A stretch of 64,000 nt of DNA from Leptidea sinapis (taxonomy: Eukaryota; Arthropoda; Insecta; Lepidoptera; Pieridae), in NCBI RefSeq assembly GCF_905404315.1, contig NC_066267.1, positions 6,400,501 to 6,464,500 on the forward strand. Reading direction: 5' to 3'. The notes under the pieces were generated by a model. The model saw only the letters and a list, made by a program, of their open reading frames with translations, did not search any database and had not been told where the DNA came from. The position numbers and the translations under genes are program-made. Positions 58,601 through 64,000 of this stretch are shown here, in pieces. Each line of letters starts with the position of its first letter. The stretch's first letter is position 1.

Positions 58601-58850
58601 TTTCACAAGATTATAACCGTCACCTGTCAATCTATCAATAACTGCACGTTTCATACAATCGAGTGAATCGCATTTTCTTTGACAATTTCGCTAGTCTGTA
58701 TTATCAAAACTCAGTAATTGTATATTTTTTATAGCTATTTTTTTCTTTCAGAATGAAATTAATGCTATAATCAGCATAGCAGTGAAAACGATTGGAAACA
58801 TTGTTCTTGGCAACATAGATCTTGGCGATTTCCTAATCTCCAGTCAATGA
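46683..58850 (+). CDS. Gene 3: divergent secreted paralogue of genes 1 and 2, 7 coding exons
   Basis: Join 46683-46776, 48877-49033, 50971-51116, 52868-52928, 53412-53532, 55614-55709, 58752-58850 (774 nt, 257 aa). Intron phases 1,2,1,2,0,0 and the 61-nt exon 4 and 96-nt exon 6 are the same as in genes 1 and 2, so common descent is clear although sequence identity is low. Residues 1-17 are a signal peptide (MRLFILLLAIIGTTSSF). Exon 2 is longer (157 nt) with helix ILEGIILEVLERIRELMKEG. Exons 3 and 5 are longer by 6 and 9 nt. Exon 7 adds a 32-residue tail ending GNIDLGDFLISSQ. Exon 5 contains the only mature cysteine (TIDNCDIT); sequons NLS and NGS are present. The ATG follows an acceptor (TTTTTCCAG, AG at 46678-46679) by 3 nt, implying a 5' UTR intron. 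All splice sites are canonical. Expected role is secreted lipid binding, but ligand and fold are inferred. The reading frame that runs on past exon 1 into intron 1 is not used. Confidence 0.8.
47600..47742 (+). mobile_element. SINE-B 3' half, gene 3 intron 1
   Basis: CAATTGTAGTGCCACTCAGA, the inverted partner CTGAGTGGCACTGCATTG, then the 3' tip CTTATTTTCATACAAAAG. Confidence 0.75.
48015..48130 (+). mobile_element. L-A LINE 3' tip, gene 3 intron 1
   Basis: CTGACAACGCTCCTGTGATT to TTTTCCTACTATTCCATAAG, strongly diverged. Confidence 0.6.
48375..48745 (-). mobile_element. L-A LINE 3' copy, gene 3 intron 1
   Basis: GACGAGGAGGACAAACGAGC on; inverted relative to the 48015 tip, so the two can pair over about 100 bp. 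It ends roughly 130 nt before exon 2. Confidence 0.8.
49800..50320 (-). pseudogene. L-B LINE C-terminal copy, gene 3 intron 2
   Basis: The minus strand reads ARLVYFAYFHSVISHGVLLW, ILQKRAVRAIYGLGSQDSLR, then HKHKIAIPSF and the SFLG block to KTYIKTV. It covers more N-terminal sequence than the 35800 copy. Confidence 0.8.
50340..50870 (-). pseudogene. RTE-type LINE C-terminal relic, gene 3 intron 2
   Basis: The minus strand, across frameshifts, reads blocks like SYVKRLSNAKVLSE, RKISYLGH-type text, KKSWIRNIR-type text and KLTADLQ, ending in a GATGATGATGAAGATGAAG tail. Ends about 100 nt before exon 3. Assignment rests on recalled family text. Confidence 0.55.
51258..51352. repeat. Relative of the 6319-6538 fold-back element
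   Basis: AGTCTCGTGCCAGATTTTGG and GGCGAAACACGTGTCGAATT match the centre and one arm of the first copy. The other arm is absent. In gene 3 intron 3. Confidence 0.6.
52008..52155 (-). repeat. R4 dispersed repeat, gene 3 intron 3
   Basis: ACTCGATTGTAAGAAGCGTG, TGATAGATTAATAGATGTCG and CTCTTTCAAACTA blocks, inverted. Confidence 0.6.
52575..52735 (+). mobile_element. L-C (RTE-type) LINE 3' tip, gene 3 intron 3
   Basis: CCCCACAAGATGGACTGACG, AGGACCGATCGTCATGGCAA, ending in an AATGATGAT tail. Confidence 0.65.
52980..53265 (-). mobile_element. SINE-B copy filling gene 3 intron 4
   Basis: Nearly full length in minus orientation: AAGGGACGAGACGATAAGG to CATAATCTAAACGGCATCCTG. Confidence 0.8.
53273..53370 (+). 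mobile_element. SINE-B 3' tip facing the previous copy
   Basis: GGCACTGCATTGTAATGGGC to CTTATAATCATAAAAAATG. Inverted relative to 52980-53265 and only 42 nt before exon 5. Confidence 0.75.
53562..54357. mobile_element. Second mariner-like element, with nested insertions, gene 3 intron 5
   Basis: The termini GGTCGGGGAAAAGTCTTTTC and, inverted, TGACGGGGAAAAAGTTTGCT are flanked by TA. Only the transposase C-terminus remains (QNFHRTGIMPLHVGKK, about 54215-54265). A minus SINE-C (about 53640-53915, box B GAACCCGCGATCTC side) and an inverted L-E piece (53930-54060) lie inside. Confidence 0.7.
54540..55170 (+). pseudogene. LINE RNase H-like relic, gene 3 intron 5
   Basis: IHTDSQSTLSAID (RNase H core), later ELARIGAKK-type text, then STQFDPEPFCDVPRSLVKSI and RNNQDTN. 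This is the RNase H and tail of a Jockey/R1 group ORF2. Multiple stops. Confidence 0.65.
55395..55550 (-). pseudogene. L-E LINE C-terminal segment, gene 3 intron 5
   Basis: The minus strand carries TCGACACTCTGGCTCCTTCT and the lengths that match 45705 and 63364. It ends about 60 nt before exon 6. Confidence 0.65.
55770..56077 (+). mobile_element. SINE-B full-length copy, gene 3 intron 6
   Basis: GTGGGAGGCTTCTTGCACAG head, 3' tip CGTCCCTTTACTAAAAAAAAA. It starts about 60 nt after exon 6. Confidence 0.8.
56440..56585. mobile_element. Relic related to the 12203-12415 TIR element
   Basis: GCCTAACAGCAAGCGGCTCT and TCTAGATGTATAAATTATC correspond to one terminus of that element; the other end is not clear. 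Confidence 0.4.
56765..57575 (+). pseudogene. LINE C-terminal copy, open frame, gene 3 intron 6
   Basis: A 196-residue open frame (56785-57375): KVRDLGVLLDGELNLATHIE, YNSLVRSQLEYASSAWNPFY, INQIEKIQQNFLRRLRYKF, then a variable C-terminus and a CAAATAAATAAAA tail. DLGV...LVRS.LEYAS.WNP is the standard thumb region after the RT catalytic core. 5'-truncated, no promoter, so not a gene despite its length. Confidence 0.85.
57688..57839. mobile_element. Short MITE, gene 3 intron 6
   Basis: TTATTACCCCCTTATCATAA on the left is inverted on the right as TTATGAATAAGGGGGTTAGT with a few mismatches. About 150 bp. Confidence 0.6.
58203..58517. mobile_element. hAT-type MITE with 8-bp duplication, gene 3 intron 6
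   Basis: CACGGACTAGTAAAAAAAGA and, inverted, CACGGACGAATAAAAAAAGA form termini of about 29 bp. Flanks are ATTACAAC (58195-58202) and ATTACAAT (58518-58525). Confidence 0.8.
58550..58705 (+). repeat. R4 dispersed repeat, just upstream of gene 3 exon 7
   Basis: TGTTTGAAAGCGAACAATTG to TTTCGCTAGTCTG. It ends 46 nt before exon 7, so it may overlap the branch-point area. Confidence 0.65.
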
Positions 58851-58955
58851 TCATTATTATCAGTATGGGGTTCCTACATGTGAATACTTCATTATAAACC
58901 TATTCTAGAAAGTTCTCCTACTTCTGAAAGTTCATATAGTGGGGTAATTTAGGTA

Positions 58956-58961
58956 ATTAAA
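58956..58961 (+). terminator. Gene 3 probable polyadenylation signal
   Basis: ATTAAA about 105 nt after the TGA at 58848-58850. It is a common variant hexamer, and no AATAAA lies closer. Confidence 0.45.
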
Positions 58962-59154
58962 TGTTTTTTTAAATGAAATCTTATTTATTGCTTTGATCCT
59001 TTGTACTGATATTTCACAATCCTTTTCTTGCGAAATTTAGTTAGCCTTAATATTTTAATTTGAAGCTGTACGAAAAATTTCTAAAACAATTCAAAGATAC
59101 CAAATTATAAACCGCCTTATATCTTAACTATAACCAACCCTATGTGGTACTTCA

Positions 59155-59960
59155 CATCAAAATAGAATTAAGATATTTGGGCGAACAGTAAAGTATGATA
59201 GCACGGCCCACGCCCAAATACTGAAACGTCTCAGAAGAGTGTTGAAGTGGGTCTTCGGAGTGTGAATGGCTGAGATGTCCTCATACATGGCCTCCACCTC
59301 GTCGTCTGAGTGTATCGAAGTCGGAGCGTAAACCTGAATGACCTTCAACGAATACCGTTCAGTAATTCTGAGTATTAGGTATGCTACCCTAGTCGACACG
59401 CTGCCCATCTCAGTTACGAGAATTGTGAACGAGGAACCCGACACCACCCTGGGACAGTTGCTCGCCCTCCCGCAAGTAGAGCATGTGTCCGGAATTTAGG
59501 ATTATCGAGTCCTCACCCTGTCTTCGGACCTCAGATAACCCCACGACATCCCATCGTAATCTGCTCACAGCTTCCTCCAGTTCCTCCAAATTCTCGTCGG
59601 TCCGCAGTGTCTTGATATTGTATGTTGCCAGGGCTAATGATCTTCGTTTGTGGTAGCGCTGCCGCACCCGGTGACTCTTAGCACCCCCTGCCCCGTCGCT
59701 TATGTGGCTGCTACCGTGGCCACCACGAGCGGGGCCGCCGGGGACTGGGGGCCGGGCCTTATAGTGTATGTCATATGTTTGGGGGGTTTTTTTTTGCCAT
59801 AATCGCCACGCTTGGCATGGGGGTTAGCGATCGCAGTAAGTAGCGTTTTCTCAACGTAAGATGCTGCTGCCCATCCTCCGTTGTTTGTATCCCTTAGTCG
59901 CCTCTTCCGACACCCACGGGAGGAGATGGGGTGGTGCTATTCTAGTGCGACACCACACAA
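59155..59960 (-). pseudogene. RTE-type LINE 5' end: leader and endonuclease part
   Basis: The minus strand starts with a GC-rich leader (from 59960, CCCGTGGGTGTCGGAAGAGG), then LALATYNIKTLRTDENLEEL, RWDVVGLSEVRRQGED, YLREGEQLSQGGVGFLVH, then STRVAYLILRITERYSLKV and IQVYAPTSIHSDDEVEAMY. This is the N-terminal endonuclease domain (GLSEVRR and VYAPTS blocks). A frameshift near 59430 and loss of everything after about 59160 make it dead. The 3' part of this family is L-C elsewhere. Confidence 0.8.
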
Positions 59961-59992
59961 GTGTTTTTAATTTAAGTGTATTTTAAAAACGG

Positions 59993-60018
59993 CAATATAT
60001 ATATATATATATATATAA
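59993..60018. repeat. (AT)n microsatellite
   Basis: About 12 AT units next to the RTE 5' end. Confidence 0.9.
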
Positions 60019-60730
60019 TAGCAACTGTCAAATGAACTACTTAAGTTAGTTGAGCAGCCTTTAAATTTAATAATGTTCACAACCTGTCCCAAATTGATTT
60101 GTGTAGTTGTATTGTGGTCTTTTAAAGTGATTCTCTTTCCTCACGTTACGGCGAGGAAAATATCATTTCTAGTAGGAATAGAGTAAAGTTTACCGCTTTT
60201 GAAGAGTACGGCGTCAACCAGTTTTGAATGCGATTTCGCCTTATGATAGAAATTGTCTTTGGAAACGCTATTTGGTCAAAATGTGAAAGAAAAATAATAC
60301 TGATATTAATATAAGCTTATAAGACGTAAGACAGTTACTTTTTGCATTTGATATATTAGTATGGATATAAGAGGCCATCAACTGACGGCATCAGTGCTCT
60401 TATTAAAATTTATTTTCTTTATCATCTTTTTCCTATCTATTTTATCTATCTAGTCGCAAAAGACAGTATCATCATTATTTTTAGTTTTAAATTTTGCTTT
60501 GTTTAACTTCCAATGAGCGATACTTTCCTAACACAGATTATCTAAATCTACCAGGAGACTTGATGAAATGACTGTGTACAAATAAAGAGATTTTGAGTTT
60601 TTGATTTTATTTTTTATTGATATATGATCACTCATAAGATCAGAATCGACCTCATAATCGAGAAGATATGCCTCGGACCTGAAAAGAATGGATGCGATGG
60701 ACTCAGACAACTTATGACTTTTTTCATTGC
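60019..60730. other. No gene recognised
   Basis: AT-rich, no exon block of the paralogue family, no element termini identified. Confidence 0.35.
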
Positions 60731-60731
60731 A

Positions 60732-60888
60732 GCAGATGCCGACTAATTAGGTACCACAGTTTCGCCTTCTTTCGCCGTGAAGTAGTTAATATGAGCAACC
60801 ATTATTATATTTCGATTTGAAGGGCGCCGTAATTATTGAAAATACTGGGATTGTGACACTTAACATCTTATCTGTCAAAGTGACATGA
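60732..60888 (+). mobile_element. SINE-B 5' half
   Basis: CAGCAGATGCCGACTAATTA, CGCCGTGAAGTAGT and GAAGGGCGCCGTAATTATTG, old and diverged. Confidence 0.6.
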
Positions 60889-61189
60889 AAAGGCATAAAA
60901 GGCATTTATCTTCTCAAAATTGACTCCTTTAGAATTCTTTTTGATCTCATTTCTAATAACTACTAGATACTACTACATGCAATGGCGATGTCGCTCGGAA
61001 TTTTAGGATCAATCAAACATCGTGAAATTCAACGCACAACTTTCTCTCTTATCTGCTCCCTAGTTTTACTCTTATATTTAATTATAATAAATATGTAGAG
61101 ATCAAATTTCAAATATGGACAAAGAAAAAATGCGCAAATCCGACTCAGGGGGATGTAAGAAGAGAAATAGAAAAAGTCCCGATTTTTTT

Positions 61190-61485
61190 TAATATATTTG
61201 TTTCTCTGTCTGTTTCTTTGTTTGTACGGGCTAATCTCTGTAACGATTAAACTGATTTATATGAAATGTGGCATGATGATATCTCACATACTCGGTCAAC
61301 ATCTTAGATACTTTTCATTCCGGAAAATTAAAGAGTTCCCGTGGGACATTTAAAAACCTATACTTACTTAATATTGCGATATCTTAATTTAATATAAGTA
61401 AAGTTTTGAGAAACAAAGATTTTTATAGGTACTAAGTGCTTAGTCATGTGTGAACGCGGACAAAGTCGCGGGTATCATGTAGTAT
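61190..61485 (+). mobile_element. Helitron-like repeat relic
   Basis: A block from GTTTGTACGGGCTAATCTCT to GCGGACAAAGTCGCGGGTAT resembles a common lepidopteran repeat whose tail reads GCGGACGAAGTCGCGGGC (recalled). The terminal CTAG is degraded. Confidence 0.45.
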
Positions 61486-62244
61486 TTAATAATTAATCTC
61501 TTGTGTTGTTTTACGTATAAAATAATATAAAACTTTTTTCAATCTTTAGCACCGTTAACTACCATTTAAATTAGAATACAAATTCTCTAACCTTGTTGCA
61601 TACTATACTTTAAAGTGACATTGGCTTACTTGTAGTATAACTTCCACAGAAGTCACAGTAGGAAGAATAGAATAAAAACACTAGAATCGTGCCACTCCAT
61701 TGGAATGGGCACTTAATAATCTTTTAAGTGCACGCACAAGTGACGTATCTTAACTAAACTTGATTTGATTAGAATTATCTTTGAGATTTAAATCTATTTT
61801 CTGTAAGCAATATCTTCATTGAGTGCTATTGTTCTGATTAGATTCTTTATACGAGAATATTTATCTTACTGGAAGGGTTCAGTACCGTATACAGCGCATA
61901 GGTTCTGGCTAATGAAAGATGCGAGAAACGGCGGCAATTATAATTAATATGCTGCGGGTGGCTATACACTGAATAAACAAAGTTGATATTGTTATTTTTG
62001 GGAAACACAAATACGCCGAAATATTTTATTATTTAGAAATTCAATCTTCAAAAAAAAAATTGTGAAAAATAATCGTTTATTCTCGGACATGGGCGGTTCT
62101 GTGACCTCCCCAGAACACGACGGGTGGCCCGTGCGAGAATACTCGGGAAGTAAACTAGAAGTACTCCCAGGATAAAATCTCTTTGAGAACCGCTGACATA
62201 TTCTGATGGGGGGATATGTGAAACATAGCGGTACTAAAACGCTA

Positions 62245-62300
62245 CTTCACGCTGAGCGTCCTGCTCGTCTAGTCCCTGATATTCATAAAAAAAAAACACT
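62245..62300 (+). mobile_element. SINE-B 3' tip
   Basis: GAGCGTCCTGCTCGTCTAGT to GATATTCATAAAAAAAAAAC. Confidence 0.65.
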
Positions 62301-62586
62301 AGGTAGTAGTTTACAGATTCGACGTGTTTATGTTACATTGGCTGTATGGGCTTTTGACCCCTTTGCCTGTCCAGATGGACGAACAGAACCAAAAAAAAAA
62401 TGTTTATGTTACATACAAGGCCACACGCATAAAATGAGTAAATAATTTATATTAATCTTTTGACAGTGTTAACGCAGTGTGTGTCATTGTCCTTCAGATG
62501 TTAAACTTACTAACTTCGTATGCAACGTTAAAATCATCATGCAAACTCTAACGTATAATAGTTATGCAATTGTTGTGTAATAAAGG

Positions 62587-62633
62587 GTATTAAAACACGA
62601 ACGTGTGGATTTATCACATGAGTGTTTTAATAC
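62587..62633. repeat. Palindromic hairpin
   Basis: GGTATTAAAACAC and its exact inverse, GTGTTTTAATACC, separated by 21 nt. Confidence 0.8.
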
Positions 62634-62656
62634 CTAATTATCAAGAGTTGCATACA

Positions 62657-63262
62657 AGACTTTATCTACACCCAGAATATCAATCCTCTAAAAGATTCTG
62701 GAACAGTTAGCTTACTGCTAACATTAAAACACCAGTCCTAGTAGTAACCTTATATAATTGATTACTGATTATATACAAATAAACTAAGTATTAATGAAAC
62801 AATTATTTATTTTAGTAGTAATTTACATTTAGTATAGTGCAATAATGAAATTCACTCGAATATTCAGCGATTAAAATGAATTGCTCATTTTTTGTAAACA
62901 AAACAATAAAAATATCGAAGAAAAATGGCGGGGATTCGAATAATCTAATTTTTTTATACGGCGTGCGGCGTTCTGGAAGTGTGGACCGCGCGTAAACAAA
63001 AATGTTCTTTTTTAAAATTCATACAGATACCACGCATCGAGCAATAAGAATGTGGCTGTCTGTTGAAACTCTTTGCGCATGAAGGGATCGAAAAAAAACA
63101 TAGGGGTGTTGTTATGAAATTCAGTACAACATTACTCTCGTGGCGTCACTCGTTTGGATGATGTAATGGTTATTAGAACATTGGGTGTTTTAATGTTGGC
63201 AATAAGCTAACTGTTTCAGAATCTTTAATAGAGGTTTTAAAGCATGGGTGTAGATAAAATAA
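62657..63262. mobile_element. Long fold-back element
   Basis: The left arm TTTATCTACACCCA... CAGTTAGCTTACTGCTAACA...AAAACACC (62657-62733) is inverted at about 63178-63262 with scattered mismatches. The ~440-nt centre has no coding frame. Confidence 0.7.
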
Positions 63263-63299
63263 TAATAACAATATTGACACACTTTTACACAAATTATCG

Positions 63300-63820
63300 T
63301 CCCCAAACTAGGAATAGCCTGTAGTATGGGTATACGACAACGATTTATTTAATATAATACACGTACTCTGGCTCCTTCTCGTGTCCAAGTTACGTCAGTT
63401 GGTGTTGGGGCTATTGCTTCGACTGCCGAAGACTGACATGTTGGTCTCAGTGGGTCATATATTTTTGTTCCGTTCGGTGTTGAGACACTTGGCCCAGATG
63501 CGCAGAGAATGTTCAAAGTAATATCTTCTCGCCTCGATAAGCATACTGGAAACCCATGTGCTGGCAGCTATTTGGGTCAATCGATCAGCCTAGCTATCCA
63601 ACGTGGAAATACTGCCAGTATTCTTGGTACGCTTCCACGCAATGATAGTTTTAATTTTATGTAGTCATAGTATTTTTTTAAATATACTTATAAGATTGGT
63701 TTTGTTTGAATAAGTAACGAATAAACAGTCAAATGATCTAAGCCTAAATACTTATAAACATCCAAATTCATCATATTAATGTTTACACCACCCAGGATTC
63801 GAACCCAGGTCCTCAATATG
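63300..63820 (+). mobile_element. SINE-1 interrupted by an L-E piece
   Basis: The head CCCCAAACTAGGAATAGCCT at 63302 and tail CAGGATTCGAACCCAGGTCC near 63791 are those of the 1391 copy. In between, 63364-63660 is an L-E C-terminal segment (ACTCTGGCTCCTTCTCGTGT on). Confidence 0.65.
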
Positions 63821-64000
63821 GGGGCCATTTTCATTTTTCTATTGATCGATTTGGGGTCACATACGAGCTTCAAACAAAATAGCCAGAATTATTTATATGC
63901 AATAGATATCAATACTTGAAAATTTTATGATCTTTTAACACGACATACACGATTTTAACGTTATTCAACCGATAAAAATATTATGTATAAATCACGTTAA

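Noticed and set aside
59410..59667. Host gene with an endonuclease-like domain
   Set aside because: The text is the N-terminal domain of RTE-type LINEs, with the family leader upstream and truncation downstream.
1..64000. CRISPR array, operon, phage or plasmid feature
   Set aside because: No evenly spaced direct repeats, no bacterial gene layout; introns and LINE/SINE content show an animal nuclear genome.
59000..64000. A fourth paralogue downstream of gene 3
   Set aside because: Same blocks searched by eye without a hit; only mobile elements recognised.

Overview
This is AT-rich animal nuclear DNA, most likely from a moth or butterfly (Lepidoptera). That placement is inferred from short GT-AG exons scattered over long introns, several LINE families, tRNA-like SINEs, Helitron-like elements ending in CTAG, mariner, hAT-like and Harbinger-like elements, and a tRNA-like SINE type I know from butterfly and moth genomes. 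The species cannot be named from the sequence. There is nothing prokaryotic here: no operon, CRISPR array or phage.

The host content is a tandem array of three paralogous genes, all on the + strand: gene 1 (5978-16196, 232 aa), gene 2 (29600-39482, 234 aa) and gene 3 (46683-58850, 257 aa). None is visible as a single open reading frame. I assembled each from seven coding exons. All three have the same intron phases (1,2,1,2,0,0). Exon 4 is 61 nt and exon 6 is 96 nt in every gene. Each encodes a small secreted protein: signal peptide, amphipathic helix, a run of beta-strand-like segments and a C-terminal helix. The architecture resembles the TULIP superfamily (takeout/JHBP, mite group 7 allergen-like), lipid-binding proteins of hemolymph or gut. 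Genes 1 and 2 are close relatives and gene 3 is divergent. Genes 1 and 2 also share a core promoter layout (TTATCA, AATTAG, TATAAAAG). Genes 2 and 3 have an acceptor just before the ATG, implying a 5' UTR intron.

Nearly everything else is mobile DNA, mostly decayed. The families seen repeatedly are: L-A, a CR1/Jockey-type LINE with one nearly complete but defective copy at 17134-20038 and many 5'-truncated copies; L-B, a LINE ending in TTGAATTTGAA-type repeats; L-C, an RTE-type LINE; L-E, known here only by its C-terminal segment; SINE-B, about 300 bp, at least ten copies; SINE-C, tRNA-like; SINE-1, tRNA-like; Helitron-like elements; mariner; several MITEs; fold-back elements; and a decayed transposon-derived gene at 42008-44110.

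Layout: 1-5900 repeats; 5900-16300 gene 1; 16500-28700 nested LINE/MITE tract, L-B copies and mariner; 28776-39530 gene 2; 39570-46600 LINE fragments, the decayed gene and SINEs; 46683-58960 gene 3 with a heavily invaded intron set; 59150-64000 RTE 5' end, fold-back elements and a SINE containing a nested LINE piece. The three host genes keep intact frames and canonical splice sites despite this load, which argues that they are functional. Family names given for mobile elements come from recalled motifs, not from a search.
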